A DNA stretch of 49,815 bases from CAYUDP01 sp964443725 (GCA_964443725.1 CAYUDP010000004.1:1-49815); one strand, 5' to 3'; shown: positions 1 through 7,198, counted from the first letter of the stretch. The notes: generated by a model not told the origin, from the sequence alone. Numbers and translations: made by a program.

Positions 1-930
1 TGAGTTAATGGCTAGTGTGACATTGGTGTCATCGACTTTGGAGAAGGTTTGGGATGCGCCCGTCAATCCGTTTATTGAAGTTATTCCCCCAGCTCCACCA
101 CCAATATCATCAGAACAAATAACGTTTCCAGAAGCGTCTGCAGTAAGTTTCCCACCGTTTGCCGAGGCTGAGCAATTATACATTGCTAAACGGAAGCTAT
201 TGTACAAAGTTGCGCCACCAGTTATGGCAATCGTTGATGAGGCTAGTAAAGCTCCATCATTTGCAATAGAAAAAATATTTGAGCCCGTAGAATTCTGGAC
301 GTTTATCAAGTTCGAAGTCTGCCCAACAACTCCCCTTATCGTTAAAGCTGTAGAAGTTGATGATTGAGTCTCCACACTAACAGTCGAGTTCCCGATCGGG
401 GTAGTTGTCCCAAAAGAAGATTTGCCCGTACCAGAAACAGCTCCGGCCAATTCTGCAAAAGCAGTACTTGCAACTTTTTGCCTTGGGGATAGTGTTTCAA
501 AAGTGGAACCATCAGCAGAGGCTTCGACTTGCAAATAAATATCTCTGCTCGATGAAAAATCATAATCAAGTGCATCAGGAAATCCAGACGAAGTATCCCC
601 AATATTCACATTGAAAACACCATCTCTCACTACTGAAGAGACGGTTCCAGGTGCACCAGACGGCCACAATTTCGTACCGAGACCAACAGTAGAGTTGTTC
701 CAAATTGAAAACTTAAAGAAATAGTTTGTTCCAGTTCCACCAAGAAGATTGCCAGTAGAATCGGTCAAACGACCTTGGTAACTAATAACTTTTGGTGTCC
801 CGGATGCAGCAACCACAAGTCCTTGTGGAACTAGAGAAAGAAAAGAAAAAACAAATACAAAAAAGCTTTTGGCGAAAAGCTTAAAAATACTATCAAACCT
901 ACCCTGCTTTGACGGCAATTTTTCCGACAT
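1..930 (-). CDS. Partial surface/tail-fibre-like protein (C-terminus off the left edge)
   Basis: The minus-strand frame is open from the ATG at 928-930 to the window edge, giving 310 codons without a stop, so the gene continues outside. The N-terminus has a Lys-rich start and one hydrophobic segment (about residues 17-45), which suggests a signal peptide or membrane anchor. Then comes 'YQGRLTDSTGNLL', an opening motif I associate with long CPR and phage-tail-fibre-like surface proteins. The rest is rich in Ser, Thr, Gly and Asn, as in beta-rich fibre proteins, with Gly-rich stretches such as 'DIGGGAGG'. No enzyme motif is visible. A 'TAAAAT' box 11 nt before the ATG could be its -10. The likely role is a secreted or anchored fibre on the cell surface, inferred from composition only. 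Confidence 0.7.
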   Translation of the reverse strand, partial: MSEKLPSKQGRFDSIFKLFAKSFFVFVFSFLSLVPQGLVVAASGTPKVISYQGRLTDSTGNLLGGTGTNYFFKFSIWNNSTVGLGTKLWPSGAPGTVSSVVRDGVFNVNIGDTSSGFPDALDYDFSSSRDIYLQVEASADGSTFETLSPRQKVASTAFAELAGAVSGTGKSSFGTTTPIGNSTVSVETQSSTSTALTIRGVVGQTSNLINVQNSTGSNIFSIANDGALLASSTIAITGGATLYNSFRLAMYNCSASANGGKLTADASGNVICSDDIGGGAGGITSINGLTGASQTFSKVDDTNVTLAINS

Positions 931-1090
931 AATTCTAACTAATATTTTAGCAGAAAATCCTTGTTTTTTCTTTGTAAATTAAGGATTTCTGTGGATTACT
1001 CCTAGATTAAAAACATTCGTAATGTCAAACGCTTTTATGGGCTAAAACTGGGGATAACTTTTGTAATAAATAGCTCGAAAATTCAAAAAA

Positions 1091-1119
1091 TTGACCATAA
1101 AAATATTTTCTGCTAGGGT
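1091..1119 (+). promoter_or_regulatory. Promoter of the 54-aa membrane peptide
   Basis: TTGACC (1091-1096), a 17-nt spacer, then TAGGGT (1114-1119) preceded by TGC. An SD-like AAGGGAGT lies at 1136-1143. Confidence 0.5.
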
Positions 1120-1151
1120 AGAAAAATCGATTTGCAAGGGAGTAAGTAAAA

Positions 1152-1316
1152 ATGAAATTATTGCTACGCCGCTCGATCGCCATATTGGCGGTAATCCTAG
1201 CCTGCTTTACGGCTGGGTATTCAATTGCAATAGTGGCCTCCAGTGATGGGCTACTCATCGATGGGCGATTGGCGTCCATTTTGAACGAAAGCTCTGCTTT
1301 CTTTGGAAACAGGTAG
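1152..1316 (+). CDS. Small membrane or secreted peptide, 54 aa (cassette A)
   Basis: ATG at 1152 follows an SD (GGGAG, 1138-1142) by 9 nt; the stop is TAG at 1314-1316. The product starts 'MKLLLRRSIAILAVILAC', a basic N-terminus followed by one hydrophobic helix of about 20 residues, then a short polar tail ending 'ESSAFFGNR'. It is either a one-helix membrane peptide or a short exported peptide. A promoter upstream and a hairpin terminator at 1340 make it a stand-alone unit. Base composition is clearly richer in GC than smc next door. I do not recognise the family. The SD, promoter and terminator together are the main reason to believe it is real. Confidence 0.6.
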   Translation: MKLLLRRSIAILAVILACFTAGYSIAIVASSDGLLIDGRLASILNESSAFFGNR

Positions 1317-1339
1317 ACATTCCACATGGGAGCAGAATT

Positions 1340-1362
1340 GGGGGCCACGAGGCCCCTTTTTT
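1340..1362 (+). terminator. Rho-independent terminator
   Basis: GGGGCC - ACGA - GGCCCC followed by six T. It ends the 54-aa peptide unit just before the convergent smc stop. Confidence 0.8.
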
Positions 1363-1386
1363 ATTCGAAAATAATCACTAAAAAAA

Positions 1387-3678
1387 CTATTTTGCCACTG
1401 AAACTGCCTCATCAAACTTCACTGACAACAATTTTGAATAGCCATCCGACCCCATAGTAACACCGTACAGGATTCCTGCTCGGCTCATAGTTTCTCGATT
1501 ATGAGTTATTAAAATAAGTTGAGAATACCTAGATAGATTTTCGATCATATCGCCATATTTCTTTGAATTAGCTTCATCTAATGCCGCATCTGTTTCATCT
1601 AGAATAACAAAAGGAGGTGGATTAACTTGAGAAATAGCAAAAAGCAGAGCAATCGAGGTAAGTGCACGCTCCCCACCTGACAGCATAGACAATCCTTTTA
1701 TCCTCTTGTGAGGCAGAGAAACTGATATATCAACACCCTCTTCAATATCCCCAGAATCTTCTGATTCATCCCCATCACTTTCCTCAAAGGACAGATCTGT
1801 ATCACTTTTTTTCTTGCGCTTAACTTCTTTTGAAATTGAAAGAAAGGCTTGCCCACCCCCAAACATCAACCCAAAGAATTTATTAAATTCGGTATTAATT
1901 TTCCCCACCCCATCACCAAATTGAGTGTTTAATTTCACTTCCAAATCAGAAATCAATTCTTTGAGGGTTGTTGCGGATTGTCCAAGATCAATAAGTTCTT
2001 TGGCCAAAAAATCATCCCTTTCTTTTGCATCAACATACTCTTTTTTAACATCATCCCCACCAGATCCACCTGTTTCTTCAAGTCTTATCTTTAATTTTTC
2101 CAATTTCTTCTTTCTCTCCTCTTGGAAGCCCCTATCTTCATTTGCAATCTCAAGTTCTTCAAGATGAGAACCGTCTGTATTTAATAAAACTAGATCGTTG
2201 AAATGTAGCGCTGGAACACCAACCAGGGCCTGCGCCTCCACAAGCTCAGATTTGAAATTATTTTCTGACTGTATAATCCTGTCTTCTTTATATTTTATTG
2301 AGGAAACTAGTGAAATAAGTTCGCTTCGTTTGTTCATCAGTGAAAAAAGCTTCCGTTCGGCTTCCCTGCCCTCCGTCTCTTCATTGGCCATTCTTTTTCT
2401 AACATCCTCATACTCCCTTTTAGCAATAACTTTCAACTCAGAAGCTTCCCTAAGATCGGATTCGAGTTTATTTTTCTTACTGAAAAGAGTATCGATTTCG
2501 GCTTTTATCTCTTCACTCAATCCACCATCACCCGAATTTTGTTTCCTTTCATGTATAAACTTATTTAAAGCTTCAACAAACCTAACAATAACAGACTTCA
2601 AAAATGGCACGTTTTCGTTATTGTTACTTACCTCAGCAATCTTTTGAAATTCCAAACCCAAATTCTCAATATCTCTTAGAGGAACCTGCGTCATAGTCCC
2701 TATCGATTCTGCGTTCTTTGCCCTTTCATATACTCTCTCTTGCGCTGAAATCTCACCCAAAATACGACTTATCGAATTTTGGGTTTGAGACTCATGCTCT
2801 TCGGCGTTATGAAGCTTTGACTCAACTTTTAGTATTTCATCACTATATCTATCTCTTACCGATGATTTTTCTATAATATTTCTTATCTCTTGTATTTCCT
2901 TATCTAAATTATCAAGTTCCAATATGGGCCCCTTTTTCTCCTCTAAAATATTTTTCTTGGCAAAATGAAGATAAATTTCCTCTCTTTTAAGATATTCCCT
3001 ATAAAAATTTGTGAGTTCCTCCCTTAACAGCTCCGCTTTCTTTACCTTTTCCATCTGTCTTTCAAGAAACCTTATATGGGGAGCAATCTCTTTCCTCAAA
3101 GACTCGACTTGATTCATGTTCTCTTCAGTCTTTTCAAGTTTTCTCAAACTCTCTTCCCGCTTGTATTGAAATATCTTTAATCCTAAGGCATCTTCAATCA
3201 TAGCTTTCCTTTCTCTAGTTGAAGCATTGAGAAGCCTGTCTGCCTCTCCTTGGGATATTATATGATGTCCAGAAGAGCCAATATTTGCTGAAGCCAACAA
3301 CTCTATGACATCCCTCAATCGAACTTGGGAACCATTTATAAAATATTCATTTGCTGAGTCACGAAAAACAACTCTCTCTATGATTATTTCATCAAAATCA
3401 AAGTTGAATATTCTCCTCACATTATCAAAAACCAACCTCACAGAGGCTCTATTTAATTTGGGCATTGATTTTGCACCATTGAAAATCATGTCCTCTCCCC
3501 TCTTCCCACGCATAGACTTCATGGACTGCTCTCCAAGTACAAAACGAAACGCTTCTGCTACGTTGGACTTGCCAGAACCATTCGGACCGACAATAGCTGT
3601 TATGGGAACTGAAAAATCCAAATCGGCCTTCTTGCCAAACGACTTAAAACCATTGATCTCGAGAGACTTCAAATACAT
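1387..3678 (-). CDS. smc: Short SMC-family chromosome segregation ATPase
   Basis: SMC proteins are ABC-type ATPases that fold DNA as coiled-coil dimers. Visible are the Walker A 'GPNGSGKSN' (about residue 31), the SMC-typical 'HHIISQGEADRLL' region, a long charged coiled coil, the signature 'LSGGERALTS' (about 666) and Walker B 'FVILDETDAALDE' (about 691), so both head halves are intact. At 763 aa it is far below the usual 1100-1200, and no canonical hinge domain with Gly-Gly motifs is seen. Only a break in the coil near residues 315-390 could serve as a mini-hinge. An acidic Ser/Asp/Glu-rich loop precedes the C-terminal head. I chose ATG 3678 over the upstream start at 3705 because TATAAT lies 7 nt before 3678. 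Rad50/SbcC is the alternative fold, but the head motifs favour SMC. Confidence 0.88.
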   Translation of the reverse strand: MYLKSLEINGFKSFGKKADLDFSVPITAIVGPNGSGKSNVAEAFRFVLGEQSMKSMRGKRGEDMIFNGAKSMPKLNRASVRLVFDNVRRIFNFDFDEIIIERVVFRDSANEYFINGSQVRLRDVIELLASANIGSSGHHIISQGEADRLLNASTRERKAMIEDALGLKIFQYKREESLRKLEKTEENMNQVESLRKEIAPHIRFLERQMEKVKKAELLREELTNFYREYLKREEIYLHFAKKNILEEKKGPILELDNLDKEIQEIRNIIEKSSVRDRYSDEILKVESKLHNAEEHESQTQNSISRILGEISAQERVYERAKNAESIGTMTQVPLRDIENLGLEFQKIAEVSNNNENVPFLKSVIVRFVEALNKFIHERKQNSGDGGLSEEIKAEIDTLFSKKNKLESDLREASELKVIAKREYEDVRKRMANEETEGREAERKLFSLMNKRSELISLVSSIKYKEDRIIQSENNFKSELVEAQALVGVPALHFNDLVLLNTDGSHLEELEIANEDRGFQEERKKKLEKLKIRLEETGGSGGDDVKKEYVDAKERDDFLAKELIDLGQSATTLKELISDLEVKLNTQFGDGVGKINTEFNKFFGLMFGGGQAFLSISKEVKRKKKSDTDLSFEESDGDESEDSGDIEEGVDISVSLPHKRIKGLSMLSGGERALTSIALLFAISQVNPPPFVILDETDAALDEANSKKYGDMIENLSRYSQLILITHNRETMSRAGILYGVTMGSDGYSKLLSVKFDEAVSVAK

Positions 3679-3685
3679 AAAAAAT

Positions 3686-3691
3686 ATTATA
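3686..3691 (-). promoter_or_regulatory. -10 box of smc (leaderless start)
   Basis: TATAAT on the minus strand, 7 nt before ATG 3678. This would place the transcript start at or next to the start codon. Confidence 0.6.
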
Positions 3692-3699
3692 CCAAGAAA

Positions 3700-3746
3700 G
3701 TCCACTTTTTGGCTTTTTTAATGGGTAAAAAAGCCAAAAAGTGGAC
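3700..3746. repeat. Perfect 20-bp inverted repeat upstream of smc
   Basis: The arms 3700-3719 and 3727-3746 are exact reverse complements around a 7-nt loop. The A/T tracts lie next to the loop, unlike a terminator. It sits between divergent genes, 8 bp upstream of the smc -10 box. Confidence 0.85.
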
Positions 3747-3759
3747 CCTATTCCATATT

Positions 3760-3786
3760 TTGTTTATTTAATATATAAATAAACAA
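3760..3786. repeat. 11-bp inverted repeat, operator-like
   Basis: TTGTTTATTTA - ATATA - TAAATAAACAA, a perfect palindrome with a 5-bp centre. It covers the likely -10 (TATAAA, 3774-3779) of the gene starting at 3824, so it could be a repressor site. Confidence 0.55.
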
Positions 3787-3823
3787 GTTCAGAACACCAC
3801 AACTCACGAAAGGAGGCTGTGTC

Positions 3824-4207
3824 GTGACAAAATTCAAAATCGTGACCATAAAAGAGCTCAGGGGGGAAGCGACATTTTCTCTCATTGCTTTTTCGGATGG
3901 CACCCCCAAAGATGAGGAGAGTTTCAGAACGGTCTTAGATGAAATCTCTAAGCTTATCGACAAAAACGGAGGACTCAAGCGATGGGAGATAAGCATGTGC
4001 TCCCACACTCCCGCTCTAACACCTTCATCTGAAGATGAGCCGTTCAAGATTCTCTTCGAAAAATCCAAAACCGGAGGTGTCATCTACCTCGGGGAATGGG
4101 TACCAATCAACTTAAAGTGGGCCGGTCTTACGGAATTTTTCTGTGCCCACCGTCCGAGACCACAACCGCAAAGGAGAAGAAGATGTCCAAGTATTACTAC
4201 AGTCTGA
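3824..4207 (+). CDS. Unknown 127-aa protein (cassette B, first gene)
   Basis: GTG at 3824 is preceded by a near-perfect SD, AAAGGAGG (3809-3816), with 7-nt spacing. The product begins 'MTKFKIVTIKELRGEATF' and has mixed alpha/beta composition with no signal peptide. It contains one Cys in 'ISMCSHTPALTP' and ends in a basic tail 'RPRPQPQRRRRCPSITTV'. No family is recognised. The last 25 nt overlap the next ORF, so the two are probably translationally coupled. The basic tail lies largely over the SD of the second gene, so it may partly reflect sequence constraint. Composition is GC-richer than the flanking smc and rnc. Confidence 0.65.
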   Translation: MTKFKIVTIKELRGEATFSLIAFSDGTPKDEESFRTVLDEISKLIDKNGGLKRWEISMCSHTPALTPSSEDEPFKILFEKSKTGGVIYLGEWVPINLKWAGLTEFFCAHRPRPQPQRRRRCPSITTV

Positions 4208-4518
4208 TCACCGTCTCGGCCCCAGCTTCCGCTGTAAGTCCGATAACAATCGTCGTCGGGCCAAGTGAAGAAATGACGAAGCTCGGTGGATGCAGGAATA
4301 AGTTCGTCAGGCTCCTCGAAGACTTGAAAAGATCCGACTTGATGGTGTCCGAGCTCCTCGGCGTCCACTCGGTCCCCCCTCCCCCCGCCCCACAAGAGAT
4401 TCCGGCGGAAATCATGGGCAGACGCTCAGTCACGACCTTTCTCAAACCCGACACGGCTGAAGTATTGGCCAAGTTTGTGAACGACCGCTTACAAGTGGTT
4501 GAATGTGGCGTCGACTAG
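4183..4518 (+). CDS. Unknown 111-aa protein (cassette B, second gene)
   Basis: I place the start at ATG 4183 because AAAGGAG (4170-4176) sits 6 nt upstream; the same frame is open further upstream, but without such a signal. The product starts 'MSKYYYSLITVSAPASAV', contains a Pro-rich stretch 'SVPPPPAPQEIP' and ends 'VVECGVD'. No transmembrane segment or known motif is seen. It overlaps the preceding gene by 25 nt and is followed by a strong terminator, so the pair is a two-gene transcription unit. Function unknown. Confidence 0.65.
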   Translation: MSKYYYSLITVSAPASAVSPITIVVGPSEEMTKLGGCRNKFVRLLEDLKRSDLMVSELLGVHSVPPPPAPQEIPAEIMGRRSVTTFLKPDTAEVLAKFVNDRLQVVECGVD

Positions 4519-4538
4519 TACGGCCCCACACTCGAAAA

Positions 4539-4562
4539 CGCCCCCGTAAGGGGGCGCTTTTT
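4539..4562 (+). terminator. Rho-independent terminator of cassette B
   Basis: CGCCCCC - GTAA - GGGGGCG followed by CTTTTT. The T-run touches the stop codon of the convergent rnc gene. Confidence 0.85.
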
Positions 4563-5256
4563 ATCTCCAACCTTTTTTTTCAAGAGCCCGCTGGGCCGCG
4601 TTTTGCTCTGCTTCTTGCTTACTCTTACCCTCACCTCCAGAAACCAATTCATCTCCTATATAAACCGCTACTTTAAACTTTTTATCATGATCTGGACCCA
4701 ACTCTTCAACTGTTTTATAAACAGGAGTAAGACCATTGTGTTCTTGAGCCTGTTCTTGAAAATGACTTTTAGCATCAAGCCATAACTTCTCTTTGACAAT
4801 ACTTTCAGTTAAATGAAAAACATTTTTTTCAATAAATTCTTTAGCCGAATCATAACCACGATCGAGATATATTGCCCCAACCACCGCCTCAAAAGCATTT
4901 GCCAAAATAGTATCTCTTGCTCGACCATTATCCTTGGCCTCACCCTTAGAAAGCAACATGAAATCATTCATACCGATATCCTTGGCAACGCCACTTAAAG
5001 TGACAGCATTTACTAGTGCAGCACGAAATGAGGTGAGATCACCCTCTGCTTTATCTGGATATTTTTCATACAAATACCTCGTAACAATAAGCTCAAGAAC
5101 TGCATCACCAAGAAACTCCAATCGCTCATTATGGGAGACCTTACTGCCTCTATGTTCGTTTAGATATGACCTATGAGTAAAAGCCTGCTTCAAAAGAGCT
5201 TTGTCTTCAAAAAATATCCCTATTTTTTCTTCAAAATTCTCGAATGCCGGAATCAT
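4561..5256 (-). CDS. rnc: Ribonuclease III
   Basis: RNase III cuts double-stranded RNA during rRNA and mRNA processing. The signature 'NERLEFLGDAVLELI' (about residues 43-57) carries the catalytic acidic residues. A second conserved acidic stretch, 'ANAFEAVVGAIYLDRGY', follows. The C-terminal double-stranded RNA-binding domain runs from 'DAKSHFQEQAQEHNGL' to 'GKSKQEAEQNAAQRAL'. The length, 231 aa, is normal. It starts 11 nt after the nusB-Nudix stop, so the two are probably co-transcribed. No SD is visible. The family assignment is secure. Confidence 0.97.
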   Translation of the reverse strand: MIPAFENFEEKIGIFFEDKALLKQAFTHRSYLNEHRGSKVSHNERLEFLGDAVLELIVTRYLYEKYPDKAEGDLTSFRAALVNAVTLSGVAKDIGMNDFMLLSKGEAKDNGRARDTILANAFEAVVGAIYLDRGYDSAKEFIEKNVFHLTESIVKEKLWLDAKSHFQEQAQEHNGLTPVYKTVEELGPDHDKKFKVAVYIGDELVSGGEGKSKQEAEQNAAQRALEKKGWR

Positions 5257-5267
5257 TTTATTAAAAA

Positions 5268-6167
5268 TTACTTAGTTTTTTTCAATATTTCTATAGCCTT
5301 GATGACTATAGGCATAACGTCATCATAAAAATTCAGATCTCCGACTTCCTTCAGAGAAAACCAACTGCAATCATCTAGTCCACCAGTCTCTTTTAGCTTC
5401 ACTTGCTTATATGGTGACTCCGCCAAAAAATAAGAAACTTGTTTTCTTAATTTTCCTTTTTCTGGATCAGAAGCAATATACTCATTATCGCCAATTTGGT
5501 CTTTTACTTTGACACTTAATCCCATCTCTTCTTTGATTATCCTTACTACACCGTCTTCGAGCTTTTCCTTATCTTCAACATGACCCTTTGACAAAGTCCA
5601 ATGCCCAAAAATGTCATGCACCAAAGCAAATTTGATCTCACCATCAATATCCGAAAAGACAACTGCTCCAGCCAGTCTTTCAATTGGCATTTTTTCATAT
5701 GGGACTTCCTTTTTGATCTTCTTTTTAGATATTTCGTCTTTTCCTGGCTCACCCATTTCTTTATAAACAGCACCCAAAACACCATTTACAAACTTGCCAG
5801 AATTTTCTCCACCAAATGACTTAGCAAGCTCGATAGCTTCATTTATAGCAACTTTAGCCGGAACCTCCGATCTATCAGAAAAAAGAAGTTCGTACAAACC
5901 AATACGCAAAACATTCCTATCTACAACAGAAATTTTTTCAAGTGGCCAGTCTGGTGCCGCTTTTGTTATTATTTCATCAAGCTCAGATCTCTTGGCTATG
6001 ACTCCCCTATACAACTTATCCACAAAAGGCTCGTCTGCCAGATTTTCAGCAAATTCTTGCAAATCACGCTTAACAATCCCATCAAGAGACTCATTTGGGA
6101 GTGTTCTAAAATCCCACTCAAAAAGTGATTGAAGAACTACAGACCTTGAAAGGTGCCTATTTGCCAT
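5268..6167 (-). CDS. nusB: NusB antitermination factor fused to a Nudix hydrolase domain
   Basis: Residues 1-140 are NusB (all-helical; 'RSVVLQSLFEWDF', 'VDRNVLRIGLYELLF', 'AINEAIELAKSFGGENSGKF', 'FVNGVLGAV'), which acts with NusE/S10 in transcription antitermination. After a Lys-rich linker (about 145-156), residues 160-299 form a Nudix domain. Its box spans G195-L217 and keeps G195, E201, R209, E213, E214 and G216, but the Glu usually found after the Arg is Ile210. That residue is important for catalysis in MutT, so activity may be reduced or the domain may have a binding role. The reading frame is continuous, with no sign of a frameshift. It lies just upstream of rnc, which fits an RNA-metabolism operon. 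The substrate is unknown. Confidence 0.93.
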   Translation of the reverse strand: MANRHLSRSVVLQSLFEWDFRTLPNESLDGIVKRDLQEFAENLADEPFVDKLYRGVIAKRSELDEIITKAAPDWPLEKISVVDRNVLRIGLYELLFSDRSEVPAKVAINEAIELAKSFGGENSGKFVNGVLGAVYKEMGEPGKDEISKKKIKKEVPYEKMPIERLAGAVVFSDIDGEIKFALVHDIFGHWTLSKGHVEDKEKLEDGVVRIIKEEMGLSVKVKDQIGDNEYIASDPEKGKLRKQVSYFLAESPYKQVKLKETGGLDDCSWFSLKEVGDLNFYDDVMPIVIKAIEILKKTK

Positions 6168-6224
6168 TTTGTATTGTACTTGTAATGACTTAAGAAAGAA
6201 GAAAAAAATTCAGCAAAACACTTC

Positions 6225-6458
6225 TTACTTTGCTGACGCCTCTTCTCCTTTGCGACTCTTGCGAGCTGTTTTCTTCTCTATAGCTTTCACAACATCAACA
6301 ACTACACGACCGCGGTACTTTCCGCAGGAAGCGCAGGCTGTATGTGGACGACGAAGAGCCCCACAAGAGGTGCACTTTGTCATGCGTATAAGAGAAAGAG
6401 CATGGTGCGAACGTCGGTTCGCTGTATGTGCTCTTGTATGTCGCATTCTTACAGTCAT
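6225..6458 (-). CDS. rpmF: Ribosomal protein L32 (bL32)
   Basis: A large-subunit ribosomal protein. The N-terminus 'MTVRMRHTRAHTANRRSHHA' is typical, followed by two Cys pairs ('CTSCG', 'CASCG') that form a zinc ribbon, and 'YRGRVVVDV'. The length is 77 aa; the Lys-rich tail is slightly long. TATACT lies 7 nt before ATG 6458, so the start is well supported and the mRNA is probably leaderless. Confidence 0.96.
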   Translation of the reverse strand: MTVRMRHTRAHTANRRSHHALSLIRMTKCTSCGALRRPHTACASCGKYRGRVVVDVVKAIEKKTARKSRKGEEASAK

Positions 6459-6465
6459 AGCGGGC

Positions 6466-6493
6466 AGTATAACACAAAAATATTTATACGCAA
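6466..6493 (-). promoter_or_regulatory. rpmF promoter
   Basis: -35 TTGCGT (6488-6493), 16-nt spacer, -10 TATACT (6466-6471), 7 nt before the start codon; no room for an SD. Confidence 0.65.
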
Positions 6494-6521
6494 CACAAAT
6501 ATAAGACCTTTTTGATCAATG

Positions 6522-6544
6522 AAAAAGGGCGCCGATTGGCGCCC
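6522..6544 (-). terminator. Rho-independent terminator of cassette C
   Basis: GGGCGCC - AATC - GGCGCCC followed by five T on the minus strand. Confidence 0.85.
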
Positions 6545-6551
6545 CGTTCTG

Positions 6552-6597
6552 TCCCAAACACAGGCGAACAAAAACCTCCTGTGTGGGACAAGTTGGC
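6552..6597. repeat. 13-bp imperfect inverted repeat in the 3' region of cassette C
   Basis: TGTCCC-(AA)-ACACAGG pairs with CCTGTGTGGGACA through a 13-bp stem with a 2-nt bulge and a 13-nt loop. It lies between the stop codon and the terminator of the 66-aa protein gene. Confidence 0.6.
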
Positions 6598-6600
6598 CCC

Positions 6601-6801
6601 TTAGTGGGGCCTGGGCCTCATCTTGGCCGAAAACATCTCTTCCGAGAACACGAGATGCTCGCATCCGGCGTTGAAATTCCCCGATCCAATGAAGACCTTG
6701 AAGTGTTTGCACCCGCGCTGCTTCTCGCAGGCGAAACACAACGTCGTTTCACCGGCACCTCTGCTCGGTGCCGGTCCTTCCCGTTCTGCAACTACAGCCA
6801 T
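6601..6801 (-). CDS. Small Cys-rich protein, 66 aa (cassette C)
   Basis: ATG 6801 is preceded by GGAG (6810-6813) with 8-nt spacing. The product contains 'LCFACEKQRGCKHF' and 'NAGCEHL': a CxxC plus two more Cys and nearby His residues. This could bind a metal, but it matches no family I know. It has no signal peptide and a basic, Pro-rich C-terminus. It is a stand-alone unit with its own promoter (repeated operator-like sites) and terminator, GC-richer than rpmF and rnhB. The overlapping longer frame at 6455-6739 has no SD and runs through the terminator, so I prefer this ORF. Confidence 0.55.
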   Translation of the reverse strand: MAVVAEREGPAPSRGAGETTLCFACEKQRGCKHFKVFIGSGNFNAGCEHLVFSEEMFSAKMRPRPH

Positions 6802-6856
6802 CTTTTTTTCTCCGATGGTTTTGAGGGATTAAAGGAACTCCCACAGAACATACCCT

Positions 6857-6906
6857 CATTTGTTCAGGGGAAATTCCATTATACCACATTTTTTCAGGGG
6901 AAACAA
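6857..6906 (-). promoter_or_regulatory. Cassette C promoter with tandem 17-bp operator-like repeats
   Basis: -35 TTGTTT (6901-6906), 17-nt spacer, -10 TATAAT (6878-6883). Two direct repeats, TTTCCCCTGAA(A/C)AAATG, lie at 6887-6903 and 6857-6873, with one mismatch and a 30-bp centre-to-centre distance. One fills the -35/-10 spacer and the other lies over the expected transcript start. Confidence 0.65.
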
Positions 6907-6944
6907 CACTCTATAATACAACTGTGTATAAAACCCAACCAATG

Positions 6945-6967
6945 AAAAAGGAGCGGTTTCCCGCCCC
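6945..6967 (-). terminator. Rho-independent terminator of cassette D
   Basis: GGGGCGG - GAAA - CCGCTCC followed by five T on the minus strand (one G-T pair). Confidence 0.8.
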
Positions 6968-6994
6968 CGATTGGCCCAAGCTGTAACTGTAGGT

Positions 6995-7198
6995 TTACTT
7001 ACCCCCGCTCCAGATGGGCATTGCACATCCGCCGGAGTTCACAAACGTCGTGTCTCCAGTCTGTACCTGCTTTTTTTCCCCAGTACCCCCCACTCCACCA
7101 CAGTCACTCCCCGAGACAGGTCGCAAAACCGCCGGGGGGACTTTGGGTTGAGGAAGGTCACTCCCTTTGCCTCCCAGAAGCTGACATTTTTTAGCCAT
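6995..7198 (-). CDS. Small Gly-rich protein, 67 aa (cassette D)
   Basis: ATG 7198 follows AAAGGGAG (7204-7211) by 5 nt. The product starts 'MAKKCQLLGGKGSDLPQP', is rich in Gly, Pro and Val, has three scattered Cys, and ends 'SGGCAMPIWSGGK'. It is predicted to be mostly disordered. No family is recognised; a secreted or modified peptide is conceivable but unproven. It lies 74 nt downstream of the rnhB stop on the same strand and has its own terminator. No convincing promoter was found, so it may be read from rnhB. Confidence 0.5.
   Translation of the reverse strand: MAKKCQLLGGKGSDLPQPKVPPAVLRPVSGSDCGGVGGTGEKKQVQTGDTTFVNSGGCAMPIWSGGK

Noticed and set aside
6455..6739. 94-aa minus-strand ORF overlapping the 66-aa Cys-rich gene
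   Set aside because: It has no SD at its start and passes through the terminator and the rpmF promoter.
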